Assembly: GCF_001676725.1 (NCBI RefSeq)
Contig: NZ_CP016172.1
Coordinates: forward strand, 744,001 to 808,000
Direction: 5' to 3'
Source of the DNA: Bordetella flabilis
GTDB taxonomy: Bacteria; Pseudomonadota; Gammaproteobacteria; Burkholderiales; Burkholderiaceae_B
Length of the DNA: 64,000 nt
The stretch's first letter is position 1. Each line of letters begins with the position of its first letter. The position numbers and the translations under genes were made by a program. The notes beneath the pieces were generated by a model. That model did no database searches, was not told the origin of the DNA, and saw only the letters and a list, made by a program, of their open reading frames with translations. Below are positions 25,351-34,350 of this stretch, in pieces.

Positions 25351-26145
25351 TCAAGCCATTCCGCTATCCGGGTCGAAGCCGAGGCGAGTCGATAAGCGCA
25401 GGCAGACCTCGGACATGATTTCCCTGATCTTCGGGATATCCGGTCGCGGCATTCCGTCGATCCGGGCGATGTGCGGCACATTGACCGCGGCGACTACACG
25501 CCGGTTATTGCCGAAGATGGGGAAGGTGATATTCGTGACGCCGGCGATCTGGATACTCGCCATCGTGGCGTAGCCCTGGGCCCGCACTTTCTCCAATATT
25601 GCGAAAAGCTGCCCGGGATCCATCTGCAGTTCGCCTTCCACGTTGATGTGGCTGCTCAGCATGCGGGCGCGCTCCGCCTCGTCCTGGTAGGCCAGGAGGA
25701 CATGGCCCGACGAGGTGTCGGTGAGCCCCATCGCTTCGCCGAGCTTCAACCCGAAGGACCAGCGCTCCGGACTGTCGACCTGCGCCACGATGATGACCCG
25801 CCCGCTGCGGAATAGCGACAAATGGCAGGATTGCCGTGCCCGCTCGGCCAATTCCCGCAGGAGCGGCAGCGCGGTCTGCACAAGCGACTTTATGGGTTGC
25901 TGCCGGTGCGCGAGCCGGAACATCTTCAGCGTGAGCGTATAGCGGCCGTCCGAATCGGCCTGCTCGATGTACCCCCGATCCTGCAGCGTCATGACCATGC
26001 GGAAGATCTGGCTGACGTTGCGCGTCAGCGCCTGGCTCAGTTCGTTCAGCGTATAGCCCTGTTCACTGCAGGCCAGGGCTTCGATGATGTCGAGGCCCTT
26101 TTCCAGCGCGGGCGCGCGATATCGGTTGACGATGCTGTCGTTCAT
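25351..26145 (-). CDS. IclR-family transcriptional regulator
   Basis: A 264-residue IclR regulator. The winged HTH lies around residues 10-70 (LEKGLDIIEAL, YTLNELSQALTRNVSQIFRM) and the effector-binding domain at about 90-255 (MGLTDTSSGHVLLA, GVTNITFPIFG). It is not close to the other IclR protein in this window (20,395) beyond family motifs. It diverges from the Bug-TctB-TctA operon across a 308-bp region and converges on the Ldh2 gene, so the natural target is the transport/dehydrogenase operon. The ligand is unknown. Confidence 0.88.
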   Translation of the reverse strand: MNDSIVNRYRAPALEKGLDIIEALACSEQGYTLNELSQALTRNVSQIFRMVMTLQDRGYIEQADSDGRYTLTLKMFRLAHRQQPIKSLVQTALPLLRELAERARQSCHLSLFRSGRVIIVAQVDSPERWSFGLKLGEAMGLTDTSSGHVLLAYQDEAERARMLSSHINVEGELQMDPGQLFAILEKVRAQGYATMASIQIAGVTNITFPIFGNNRRVVAAVNVPHIARIDGMPRPDIPKIREIMSEVCLRLSTRLGFDPDSGMA

Positions 26146-26453
26146 GCGGTGGAGTTTTACCTATGAAAGGCCCGGGTGCCCCGTGCAAGCTTATCTGCTA
26201 TTCGCGACGGGCTGAACAACGGGAAATCCCTGAAAGGAAGACCGCAACTTCCAATTGATCCGGCGCGTGCAACGGCTTAGGATATCCCTGCGACTGCAAA
26301 TCCAGTTTTACTAATAAAAAGCGGGTGCGTGCTGTCCACAACTGGATAAGCACGATCGCCGGCGCCGCGTGACCGTGTCCTATCCAGGGACCGTCGGCAT
26401 GCCGACGCAGCAGCAGACCCGCAGCAAAAAGCAGAAAAGAAACGGAGGAGACA
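26146..26453. promoter_or_regulatory. Divergent control region between iclR and the tripartite transporter operon
   Basis: No gene is seen here. The most notable element is an imperfect inverted repeat at 26,328-26,354, in which CGTGCT and AGCACG form the outer arms and TCCA and TGGA the inner arms. It lies about 100 bp upstream of the Bug start and is a candidate IclR operator or leader hairpin. An AT-rich patch (about 26,303-26,320) just before it could carry promoter elements. A strong CGGAGGAG ribosome site ends the region in front of ATG 26,454. Confidence 0.4.
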
Positions 26454-27434
26454 ATGAAGAGACACCGTTTAGCGGGATTGGCGCTGGCGTTCTGTGCCAG
26501 CATGATGGTGGGCGCCGCCCATGCTGCCTGGCCTGAACGACCCATTACCCTGATCGTGGCGTGGGGCGCAGGCGGCGGCACCGATGCCACGGCCCGTATC
26601 ATCGCCTCGCTGCTGGAGAAGGAGTTGGGCCAGCCGGTGAACGTAGTGAACCGCACCGGCGGCAATGGCGTGGTGGGGCATTCGGCGATCGCCAAGGCCA
26701 AGCCCGATGGCTATACGCTGGGCATGCTGACGGTCGAGATCGCCATGATGAAGCACCAGGGCCTGACCAACCTCACGCCCGCGGACTACACCCCGCTTGC
26801 GCTCATGAACGTCGACCCTGCCGCGGTTTCCGTCAGCGCGACCTCTCCCTACAAGACCATGGGCGAGCTGCTGGATGCCATCAAGGCGCATCCCGGCAAA
26901 CTCAAGGCTTCCGGTACGGGGCAGGGTGGCATCTGGCATATCGCCATGGCAGGCCTGCTCAAGACCGCCGGACTCGACCCCAACGCCGTGCCCTTCGTGC
27001 CGTCGAACGGGGCGGCGCCCGCCATGCTTGAGCTCGCGGCGGGGGGTATCGACATCGTTCCCACCTCGCTGCCCGAGGCCCGCTCGATGATCGATGCCGG
27101 CAAGGCCCGGCCGCTGGCCGTGATGGCGGACCAGCGCGAACCTTTGTATCCCGACGTTCCCACGCTGAAGGAGTCCGTCAACCTGGACTGGAAGATCGGC
27201 GTCTGGCGCGGGATCGCGGGTCCCAAGGGCTTGCCTGACGAGGTCGTCAAACGGATGGAACAGGCCCTGGACCGTGTCAATCACGGCCAGGAATTCCGCG
27301 ACTTCATGAAGCAGCGCGGCTTTGGCGTCGGCTATGCGAGCGGCGCCGAATACGGTGCATTCATGAAGAAGTCGATGGACGATTTCGGCACGGTGATCTC
27401 GGCCATCGGCATGTCGCGCCCCGCGCCCAACTGA
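26454..27434 (+). CDS. Bug-family TctC receptor of a complete tripartite transporter
   Basis: Periplasmic solute receptor of 326 residues. The signal peptide MKRHRLAGLALAFCASMMVG is followed by AAHAAWPERPITLIV. The Bug motifs VNRTGGNGVVGHS and the segment VPFVPSNGAAPAMLELAAGG (the usual VPYKG loop is altered) are visible. This is the only Bug gene in the window with its own membrane subunits downstream (TctB 70 nt on, then TctA), so it is probably the cognate receptor. The transported compound is likely a di- or tricarboxylate or other organic acid, given the flanking hydroxyacid dehydrogenases. Confidence 0.9.
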   Translation: MKRHRLAGLALAFCASMMVGAAHAAWPERPITLIVAWGAGGGTDATARIIASLLEKELGQPVNVVNRTGGNGVVGHSAIAKAKPDGYTLGMLTVEIAMMKHQGLTNLTPADYTPLALMNVDPAAVSVSATSPYKTMGELLDAIKAHPGKLKASGTGQGGIWHIAMAGLLKTAGLDPNAVPFVPSNGAAPAMLELAAGGIDIVPTSLPEARSMIDAGKARPLAVMADQREPLYPDVPTLKESVNLDWKIGVWRGIAGPKGLPDEVVKRMEQALDRVNHGQEFRDFMKQRGFGVGYASGAEYGAFMKKSMDDFGTVISAIGMSRPAPN

Positions 27435-27504
27435 TCCGCAGCCCTGCTGCCGTTCGTGCCCGGACCGGCCAATCGGCCGGGCGCGCATCCGTTCGCGAGC
27501 CGCC

Positions 27505-27981
27505 ATGAAATTCAACGATATCCACATCGGCATCGTGCTGGGGGTGTTCTCGGTGATCGTGTTCGCGGCCGCGCGCACCTTCCCCGTCATCCCTGGCCAG
27601 CAGTTCGGTGCCAGCCTGTTCCCCATGCTCATCGCCGTGGGGCTGTTCATCTGTGCCGTCCTGCTGGTGGCGCACGGTCTGCGTGCCCGAGCGGCGGGCG
27701 CGCCCAAGGCGGCCTCGCCGTCCTGGCTGCGCGATCCGATATCGGTGATGCGTTTCCTGATGGTCCCCGCCTCGCTGGTCTTCTATTTCCAGCTTGGCGA
27801 CTGGCTGGGGTTCGTACCTTGCGCTTTCCTGTTGCTGATCGTGCTGTTCCGCCTGTTCGGTGTACGTTGGCGCACCGCGCTCGTCGTGGCGCTGGCCACC
27901 ACGCTCATCATCCACTTCATGTTCTACACCGTTCTGCACGTGCCGCTGCCCTGGGGCCTGCTGGAACCGATCGCGTGGTGA
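27505..27981 (+). CDS. tctB: Tripartite tricarboxylate transporter small membrane subunit TctB
   Basis: A 158-residue inner-membrane protein with four hydrophobic segments (IHIGIVLGVFSVIVFAAA, FPMLIAVGLFICAVLLVA, VMRFLMVPASLVFYF and a long C-terminal pair around WRTALVVALATTLIIHFMF). Size, topology and position between TctC and TctA are those of TctB. It acts with TctA as the membrane part of the secondary transporter. A four-base gap separates it from tctA, indicating one transcript. Confidence 0.85.
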   Translation: MKFNDIHIGIVLGVFSVIVFAAARTFPVIPGQQFGASLFPMLIAVGLFICAVLLVAHGLRARAAGAPKAASPSWLRDPISVMRFLMVPASLVFYFQLGDWLGFVPCAFLLLIVLFRLFGVRWRTALVVALATTLIIHFMFYTVLHVPLPWGLLEPIAW

Positions 27982-27985
27982 ATCG

Positions 27986-29494
27986 ATGGAACTGACGCAT
28001 CTTTACGATGCCCTCGCACTGGTGACCCAGCCGTTCGTGCTGGGCGTCATTCTGGTGGCGGCCATTTTCGGCCTGTTCGTAGGGGCGGTGCCGGGCCTCA
28101 GCGCCACGATGGCGGTGGCCTTGCTGGTGCCCGTTACTTTCTTCATGGACCCCGTGCCAGCCATCGCCATGATGGTGACGGCGACCGCGATGGCCATCAC
28201 CTCGGGCGACATTCCGGGCTGCCTGTTGCGCATCCCGGGCACGCCATCTTCTGCCGCGTACACGGACGAGGCATACGCCATGACGCGCAAGGGGCTGGCC
28301 AACGAGGCCCTCGGTGCAAGCATCGTGTTTTCCTGCATAGGCGGGCTGTTCGGCACCGTGGTGCTGATCACCTGCGCTCCCGTGCTGGCCGAATTCGCGT
28401 TGAACTTCTCGTCGTACGAATTTTTCTGGCTGGTCGTGCTGGGGCTGTCCTGCGCCATTTTCATTTCGCCCTCCAGCACGTTGCGCGGCTTCGTCTCGCT
28501 GCTGATCGGCCTGTTCCTGGCCTGCGTGGGAATGAACAATCCGGCGGCTTTCCCGCGTTTTACCTTCGGCAACGAGGACCTGCTCAATGGCGTCACGCTG
28601 CTGCCCATGATGGTGGGCATGTTCGCGCTGTCGGAAGTGCTGCGCTATGCCACCCATGCCGAGCAGAAACGCATCGACATCAAGGAACGGGTGGGCCATA
28701 TTTTCACCGGCATGGGCCGGCTGATGCGCAAGTATCCCAAGTCCATCCTGCGCGGCAGTACGCTGGGCCTGATCGTGGGCGCCTTGCCGGGCGCCGGCGC
28801 CGATATCGCGGCCTGGATGTCGTACGGCATGAGCAAGCGCTTCTCGCGCGAACCCGAGAAATTTGGCACCGGCCATGTGGAAGGCATCGTGGAAGCGGGC
28901 GCGGCCAACAATTCCGCCCTGGCGGGAGCCTGGATCCCCGCTCTGGTGTTCGGCATTCCGGGCGATTCCATCACGGCCATCGTTATCGGGGTCCTGTACA
29001 TGAAGAACATGGCGCCCGGGCCCATGATCTTCACCAATAGCCCGGTCGAAATGTATGCGGTCTTCGCCGTGTTCGTGCTGGCCAACATCATCATGCTGCC
29101 GCTGGGCTACCTGGCGGTGAAAATGGCGAAGAAGGTTCTGAATGTGCCCCGCAATATCCTGATGCCCATCATCCTTATCTTCTGCATCGTCGGGACCTTC
29201 GCGATCAACAACAGCGTGTTCGACGTCATGGTGATGCTCGGTGTCGGCGTGCTGGCGTACCTGATGGAAGAGAACGATTTTCCCATCGCGCCGGCCGTGC
29301 TGGGCGTGGTCCTGGGCGGCATGCTGGAAGAGAATTTCGTTTTTTCGATGATCAAGGCGGACGGCGATTTCATGATGTTCTTCAGCAGGCCCATCGCATG
29401 CGGCCTGGGCATCCTGGCATTGCTGGTGTGGCTGTTTCCCCTGTTCAGGGGAGCCTATCGAATGGCAACCGGCGCGAGGAGGGTACAGGCATGA
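27986..29494 (+). CDS. tctA: Tripartite tricarboxylate transporter large membrane subunit TctA
   Basis: A 502-residue inner-membrane permease with about 10-12 hydrophobic segments. It carries the two TctA signature loops: GAVPGLSATMAVALLVP near the N-terminus and GALPGAGADIAAWMSYGMSK in mid-protein. LLRIPGTPSSAAYT is also conserved in the family. The start is ATG 27986, just after tctB; the open frame extends upstream through tctB in another phase without meaning. Its stop overlaps the start of the downstream Ldh2 gene (ATGA at 29,491), so translation is coupled. Confidence 0.92.
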   Translation: MELTHLYDALALVTQPFVLGVILVAAIFGLFVGAVPGLSATMAVALLVPVTFFMDPVPAIAMMVTATAMAITSGDIPGCLLRIPGTPSSAAYTDEAYAMTRKGLANEALGASIVFSCIGGLFGTVVLITCAPVLAEFALNFSSYEFFWLVVLGLSCAIFISPSSTLRGFVSLLIGLFLACVGMNNPAAFPRFTFGNEDLLNGVTLLPMMVGMFALSEVLRYATHAEQKRIDIKERVGHIFTGMGRLMRKYPKSILRGSTLGLIVGALPGAGADIAAWMSYGMSKRFSREPEKFGTGHVEGIVEAGAANNSALAGAWIPALVFGIPGDSITAIVIGVLYMKNMAPGPMIFTNSPVEMYAVFAVFVLANIIMLPLGYLAVKMAKKVLNVPRNILMPIILIFCIVGTFAINNSVFDVMVMLGVGVLAYLMEENDFPIAPAVLGVVLGGMLEENFVFSMIKADGDFMMFFSRPIACGLGILALLVWLFPLFRGAYRMATGARRVQA

Positions 29495-30546
29495 CGGGGC
29501 AGCAAAGCTATCCGGCGGAAGCGCTAAGGGATTTCGCGACACGGGTGCTGGAGAAGGCGGGCATGCAGGCGCAGTTGGCCGCCACCGTGGCCGACGTGCT
29601 GGTGGAGGGCGATCTGCTCGGCCACACTACGCACGGGTTGGCGCTATTGGCGCCGTATGTCGCGGACATCGAGAAGGGCCAGATGTCCTGCGCCGGCGAG
29701 CCGCAGGTATTGTCGGATAAGGGCGCGGCCGTGCTGTGGGATGGCGGGCGGCTGCCCGGGCCCTGGCTGGTCACGCAGGCCATCGAGGCATTGCTGCCGC
29801 GCGCGCGGCAATTCGGCGCCGCGACGCTGGTCATACGGCGCAGCCACCACATCGCCTGCCTGGCCAGTTATCTGCTCAAGGCCGTGGAGCAGGACATGTT
29901 GATCGTGTTGGCGTCGTCCGACCCTGCCGGCCGGAGCGTGGCGCCCTTCGGCGGCACGGAGGCCGTCTTCACGCCAAATCCGATCGCAGCCGGCATACCG
30001 GCCGCCTCGCCGCTGTTGATCGACATCTCGGCGTCGGTCACCACCAACGGCATGTCTTCCCGCTTGGCGCAGCAGGGCAGGCAGTTCGAAGAGGAATGGC
30101 TGATCGATGCCCAGGGAAATCCCACGCGTGACCCCGCCACGCTGTTCCAGTCGCCGCCAGGCACCATTCTTCCCGTCGGCGGCCTGTCGGCGGGCCACAA
30201 GGGATACGGACTGGCGTTGCTGATCGAGGCCTTGACCGGCGGACTGGCCGGGTATGGCCGCGCCGATGATGCAAGCGGCTGGGGGGCGACCGTCTATCTG
30301 AGCCTGTATGACACCGTGGGCTTCTGTGGCAAAGAGGCATTCATGCGGCAAATGGATTGGCTGGCAGACCAGTGCCGCGGCAATCGGCCGCGGCCGGGCG
30401 TCGAGGCGGTGCGCCTGCCTGGGGACCGCGCATTGGCGTTGCGCGCGCGGCAACTCGCGCGGGGTGTGGTCCTGGAAGACGTTATCGTCCCTGCCTTGCA
30501 GCGGCTGGCGCAGGCCCACGCCGTGCCGTTCCCCACAAGCCGTTGA
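29491..30546 (+). CDS. Ldh2-family NAD(P)-dependent dehydrogenase
   Basis: A 351-residue member of the malate/L-lactate dehydrogenase-2 family. Visible blocks are LGHTTHGLALLAPY, RRSHHIACLASYL with the catalytic His, FTPNPIAAGIP and SAGHKGYGLALL. It starts on ATG 29491, overlapping the tctA stop, behind GAGGAGGG. It differs considerably from the other Ldh2 enzyme at 24,227 (shorter, other loop sequences), so the two may act on different hydroxyacids or stereoisomers. Translational coupling to TctA suggests it acts on the imported compound. Confidence 0.85.
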   Translation: MTGQQSYPAEALRDFATRVLEKAGMQAQLAATVADVLVEGDLLGHTTHGLALLAPYVADIEKGQMSCAGEPQVLSDKGAAVLWDGGRLPGPWLVTQAIEALLPRARQFGAATLVIRRSHHIACLASYLLKAVEQDMLIVLASSDPAGRSVAPFGGTEAVFTPNPIAAGIPAASPLLIDISASVTTNGMSSRLAQQGRQFEEEWLIDAQGNPTRDPATLFQSPPGTILPVGGLSAGHKGYGLALLIEALTGGLAGYGRADDASGWGATVYLSLYDTVGFCGKEAFMRQMDWLADQCRGNRPRPGVEAVRLPGDRALALRARQLARGVVLEDVIVPALQRLAQAHAVPFPTSR

Positions 30547-30581
30547 AACCGTGGCGCCCCGCGCCGAAGGAGAGAACCCGC

Positions 30582-31334
30582 ATGAACCAACTCGACCTGG
30601 ACGGCCGCGTGGCCGTCGTAACCGGTGCGGCGCGCGGTATCGGCTTCGCCATCGCGCAGCGCACGCTGGCCTCGGGCGGCACGGTCGCCATCTGGGACAG
30701 GGACGAGGCACGGATGAGGCAGGCTGAACGGGAATTGTCGGCCGGGTCCCGGGTCAGTACGCACGTCGTAAACCTGGCGGAACCGGGCGCGGTCGAGGCG
30801 TCGATGCGCGAGACGCTGGAGCGCCATGGCAAGGTGGACATCCTGGTCAACAATGCCGGCATCACGGGTGGCAACGGCCTGGCCTGGGAACTGGAGCCGA
30901 GTGTCTGGCGGGAAGTCATGGACATCAACCTGTTCGGGCCGTACCACACCTGCCGCAGCGTGATACCGCACATGATCGCGCAAGGGTATGGGCGGATCGT
31001 CAATATCGCGTCCATCGCCGGCAAGGAGGGTAATCCGAACGCATCGCACTACAGCGCCTCCAAGGCCGCCCTGATCGCATTGACCAAGTCGCTGGGCAAG
31101 GAGCTGGCTGGCAAGGGGGTGCTGGTCAACGCGGTGACGCCCGCCGTCGCCCAGACCGAGATGTTCGGGTCCATGACGCAGCAGCACATCGACTACATGC
31201 TGTCCAGGATCCCGATGGGACGCTTCGTGCGCGTGGACGAGATCGCCGCCATGGTGTGCTGGCTGTCTTCGCCGGATTGTTCATTCAGCACCGGCGCGGT
31301 ATTCGACATCTCCGGCGGGCGCGCGACGTATTGA
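30582..31334 (+). CDS. Short-chain dehydrogenase/reductase (FabG-like)
   Basis: A 250-residue classical SDR. The cofactor motif TGAARGIGFA lies near residues 14-23, NNAG in strand 4, the active-site Ser in VNIASIAG, and YSASK provides the Tyr/Lys pair. The product ends in SGGRATY after an FSTGAVFDI segment, as in 3-oxoacyl-ACP reductase-like SDRs. A GAAGGAGAG ribosome site precedes ATG 30582, 35 nt after the Ldh2 gene. It is probably the last metabolic enzyme of the transporter operon. The substrate is unknown. Confidence 0.85.
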   Translation: MNQLDLDGRVAVVTGAARGIGFAIAQRTLASGGTVAIWDRDEARMRQAERELSAGSRVSTHVVNLAEPGAVEASMRETLERHGKVDILVNNAGITGGNGLAWELEPSVWREVMDINLFGPYHTCRSVIPHMIAQGYGRIVNIASIAGKEGNPNASHYSASKAALIALTKSLGKELAGKGVLVNAVTPAVAQTEMFGSMTQQHIDYMLSRIPMGRFVRVDEIAAMVCWLSSPDCSFSTGAVFDISGGRATY

Positions 31335-31383
31335 TGGCATGTCCGCTGGACCTGTGCGCGGGCACGGACAGGAAGCTCGTATT

Positions 31384-32109
31384 GTGACCAACCTCGCTGC
31401 CCTTGACGGGGCGACCATCGCTTTCGACCTTGACGGAACCCTCGTCGAATCGGCCCCCGACCTGATCAACGCCGTGAACGCCATCCTGGCCACGGAAGGG
31501 CTCGTACCCCTGGGCTACGACCAGGGTCGGCCCTTCATCAGCCGTGGAGCGCGGTGGTTGCTGCAGTGGGGCCTCGAGCTGGCCGGAGCGCAAGACCCGG
31601 CCGCGCGCACCGCGGCCCTTTTTGGTCATTTCATCAGCTACTACAGCGCCCATGTCGCGGACGAAACCAAGCCCTTCCCGGGCGCGGTCCAGGCCATGGA
31701 AATCCTGAAGGCGGCAGGTGCCCGGCTGGTCGTCTGCACCAACAAGCCCACCGGGCTGTCCCGCAGCCTGTTGAGCCAGCTCGACATGCTAAGACTGTTC
31801 GACGGCGTCGTGGGCATAGACGCCGTCACGGCTGCCAAGCCCGACCCGGCACATCTGATCGAAGCCGTGGACGCGGTGGGGGGCGATCTGGCGCGCACGA
31901 TCATGGTGGGCGACGCGGACACCGACGCCGGCGCCGCGAGAGCGGCCGGGACGCCGTTGATACTGGTCGACTTCGGCTATACCGAAATCCCGGCGGCCGA
32001 GCTTGCGCCGGACGTGCTGCTGCATCATTTCGATGACCTGGTGGGAGCCTGTGCCGGCCTGCTGGATAAAGGCCGTGGAATCGATCGGCTTGGCGAGGCA
32101 CGGGCATGA
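31384..32109 (+). CDS. HAD-superfamily phosphatase, phosphoglycolate-phosphatase-like
   Basis: HAD hydrolase with the complete set of motifs: FDLDGTLVES (nucleophile and acid Asp), VVCTNKP (motif II Thr), AAKPDP (motif III Lys) and MVGDADTDAGAARAAG (motif IV). Length and motif wording match phosphoglycolate phosphatase (Gph), which removes phosphate from 2-phosphoglycolate. GTG 31384 is chosen because AGGAAG lies eight bases upstream and it places the DLDGT motif as usual; an ATG at 31339 would add 15 residues. It is 49 nt after the SDR gene and may be co-transcribed. Confidence 0.8.
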   Translation: MTNLAALDGATIAFDLDGTLVESAPDLINAVNAILATEGLVPLGYDQGRPFISRGARWLLQWGLELAGAQDPAARTAALFGHFISYYSAHVADETKPFPGAVQAMEILKAAGARLVVCTNKPTGLSRSLLSQLDMLRLFDGVVGIDAVTAAKPDPAHLIEAVDAVGGDLARTIMVGDADTDAGAARAAGTPLILVDFGYTEIPAAELAPDVLLHHFDDLVGACAGLLDKGRGIDRLGEARA

Positions 32110-32195
32110 CGCGATCGTAACAAGTCGAGTCTAGACATTTCGACGTAAAATCCCATGCCGCCGGGACACATCGGCGCAGTGCCCATATATCCAGG

Positions 32196-33368
32196 ATGCA
32201 CGTCGATCTCCTGACCCTCTATTTCCTTGCGATCGGAACACTGCTGGCGAGCGCCGGGATGACGTTCTGGGAGCATCGCGCCAATCCGACGCGCGGCCAG
32301 GCGTTGCGGATCCTGTCCGCAGGCTATGCAACGCTCGCATTCGGCTGCGTCGCGGTGCTCTTCCGTGGCGCGCTGCCGGCGCCGCTCGGATCCGCTATCA
32401 GCAATCTCGTTTTTCTCTCTGGATATCTTCTGGTCCTTGGCGGCGTCGCGTCATTGAGCGGCAGGCGGTACCGCGCCACTTCAGCCGCCCTGCTGATCGC
32501 GATGGCACTGGTATGGGCCGTGGCGGGCTCGCGGTGGCACGGTGTGGTGTGGAATTACATCAGCGCGGCGCCGATCGCGATCGCCAGCGGCCTGACGGCT
32601 TGGGAGATGCTGCGATGCGCGACCATGAAGCCGCTGGCATCGCGACACATCGTCGTGGTGCTGACCGGCCTGCATGCGTTCATCTATGCTGCCCGCGCCG
32701 TCGTACTGCCCGTCCTGGTGGCGGCGCATGGACCGGCGACGCAGGTGCTGGCCAGCCAGATCACCATGTACGAGGGCGTGCTGTACTCGGTCATACTGCC
32801 CATGGCCCTGCTCAAGCTCATACGCGACGAAACCCAGGTACAGCTGCTCCGGGAGTCCCAGACAGACTACCTGACCCGTCTTGGCAATCGTCGGTGGTTC
32901 TTTGAGGAAGGCGCGCGCGTCCTGAACGACCGGCAGCGGTACAGGTCCGCCGCCGTCCTCGCGTTCGACCTGGACCAGTTCAAGGCGATCAATGACCTGT
33001 ACGGCCACCAGACGGGCGACAAGGTGTTGAAGTCGTTCGCGGAAATTGCACGTGGCGTGGTGGGCCCCGACACGATCTTCGCGCGTATCGGCGGAGAAGA
33101 GTTCGCCGCGCTGTTGGTGGGGGAAGACGCCGTGCGCGCCAGGGGGCTCGGCGAGACCGTGGCGAAGCGCTTCGCCGAAGTCGTACCCAACCAGGTCGAG
33201 AGCCATGGGGTCCCGGCAACGGTCAGCATAGGCCTGGCCCATGTCGAAAACGAAGCGCCGGGGCTGGCCGAGGCGCTTGCCGCCGCCGACCGCGCGTTAT
33301 ACCGGGCAAAATCACTGGGCGGCAATCGCCTGGAGCTGGCGCAGGGCCCCGCTTCACCTGGCGGTTGA
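32196..33368 (+). CDS. Membrane-bound diguanylate cyclase (GGDEF)
   Basis: A 390-residue inner-membrane protein. Six to seven hydrophobic segments (residues about 5-205) form an uncharacterised sensor region. A short linker leads to a GGDEF domain with TDYLTRLGNRRWF, DLDQFKAINDLYGHQTGD and the active-site loop ARIGGEEF. The catalytic Gly-Gly-Glu-Glu-Phe is intact, so c-di-GMP synthesis is expected. The usual RxxD inhibitory site just upstream is absent (VGPD in its place), so product inhibition may be weak. There is no EAL domain. It appears monocistronic. Confidence 0.85.
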   Translation: MHVDLLTLYFLAIGTLLASAGMTFWEHRANPTRGQALRILSAGYATLAFGCVAVLFRGALPAPLGSAISNLVFLSGYLLVLGGVASLSGRRYRATSAALLIAMALVWAVAGSRWHGVVWNYISAAPIAIASGLTAWEMLRCATMKPLASRHIVVVLTGLHAFIYAARAVVLPVLVAAHGPATQVLASQITMYEGVLYSVILPMALLKLIRDETQVQLLRESQTDYLTRLGNRRWFFEEGARVLNDRQRYRSAAVLAFDLDQFKAINDLYGHQTGDKVLKSFAEIARGVVGPDTIFARIGGEEFAALLVGEDAVRARGLGETVAKRFAEVVPNQVESHGVPATVSIGLAHVENEAPGLAEALAAADRALYRAKSLGGNRLELAQGPASPGG

Positions 33369-33522
33369 TCTCCAGCGGTTACTACGGCGTTTGCCCGAGT
33401 GCCCGTGACGCGATTGCCCCGCCCGGAGTGCTTGCGTCGACATCCGAGCCGGAAGGCCGCCCTCTCCACAAACGCGGGTCTTGTCGCTCCGCGAGACTTC
33501 CCAGGCGTTTGACATAAAGCCA

Positions 33523-33540
33523 ACCAACTAGTAGATTGGT
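33523..33540. promoter_or_regulatory. Operator-like inverted repeat upstream of tetR
   Basis: ACCAA and TTGGT arms enclose an 8-nt centre, and the left ten bases (ACCAACTAGT) are identical to half of the perfect palindrome at 34,209. It lies 36 bp before the tetR start, consistent with autoregulation. Binding is inferred. Confidence 0.55.
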
Positions 33541-33575
33541 GGCATTGCAGGTTTTCACTATTCGAGTCGAGATCT

Positions 33576-34160
33576 ATGAACGCCGAGTTGTCTCCCCGCG
33601 CGGTTGAAATCGCGGACCACACGAAGCTGCTGTTGGCGGCCGGTGGGTATCACGGGTTCAGTTATGCCGATGTGTCCGAACGCGTGCACATTGGCAAGGC
33701 CAGTATCCATCATCATTTCCCCAGCAAGGCAGATCTCGTCCTTACCGTCGTCGCGCGACACCGCGAACAGGCCCGGGCGGGTATGGCGGCGCTCGATCGG
33801 ATGGATGACCCGCTGGCGCGGCTGAAGGCCTACACGGATTATTGGTCGCAGTGCATACGCGAGGGCAGCTCTTCCATATGCATTTGCGCGATGCTGGCTG
33901 CCGAATTGCCGCAGATTCCCCAAGTGATCGCAGACGAGGTGCGCGGCTATTTCGGCGAGTTGACCGCCTGGCTGGCCAGGACTCTTGCGCAGGGCGCACA
34001 AACGGGTCGCTTCCACCTGCGCGACAGCGCCTATATCGAGGCGCAGACCTTCATGTCCATCGTGCATGGGGCGATGCTGACCGCACGGGCTGTCGATAAT
34101 CCAGAGGTTTTCGCGTCCATCACGCGGACGGCAGTCAGCCGGCTGGCTGGGGCGAATTGA
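33576..34160 (+). CDS. TetR-family transcriptional regulator
   Basis: A 194-residue TetR repressor. The N-terminal HTH covers about residues 10-55 (YHGFSYADVSERVHIGKASI then HHHFPSKADL). The C-terminal domain is helical and includes a CICAMLAAE segment with two cysteines, typical of the AcuR/YxaF-like TetR_C groups. It is flanked by matching operator-like palindromes at 33,523 and 34,209, followed by its own terminator. The downstream DUF308 membrane protein is the probable target. The cysteine pair could sense an electrophile or oxidant, which is speculation. Confidence 0.88.
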   Translation: MNAELSPRAVEIADHTKLLLAAGGYHGFSYADVSERVHIGKASIHHHFPSKADLVLTVVARHREQARAGMAALDRMDDPLARLKAYTDYWSQCIREGSSSICICAMLAAELPQIPQVIADEVRGYFGELTAWLARTLAQGAQTGRFHLRDSAYIEAQTFMSIVHGAMLTARAVDNPEVFASITRTAVSRLAGAN

Positions 34161-34170
34161 CGGCATAGTA

Positions 34171-34195
34171 CCGGGCGAAGTGCCCGGCTTTTTTT
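34171..34195 (+). terminator. Rho-independent terminator after tetR
   Basis: CCGGGC (34,171-34,176) pairs with GCCCGG (34,182-34,187) around a 5-nt loop, and a T7 run follows at 34,189-34,195. It starts 10 bp after the tetR stop. Confidence 0.85.
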
Positions 34196-34208
34196 AAGGA
34201 AAATATCG

Positions 34209-34222
34209 ACCAACTAGTTGGT
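34209..34222. promoter_or_regulatory. Perfect palindromic operator candidate upstream of the DUF308 gene
   Basis: ACCAACTAGTTGGT is a perfect 14-bp palindrome, sharing its half-site with the repeat upstream of tetR. It lies right after the tetR terminator and about 130 bp before the next gene, in an AT-rich patch suited to a promoter. Control by the adjacent TetR is inference. Confidence 0.6.
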
Positions 34223-34350
34223 TTAAATACTGGCGGAACGCATAGGCTGGGACGATGCGCAATGACGACAAGCCCCCAGGACGCCCTGCAGTCGCAGGGT
34301 GGATTCGTGGCCGCTACGAGCCGGCTACCCAGACAATCGAAAGGAACACC

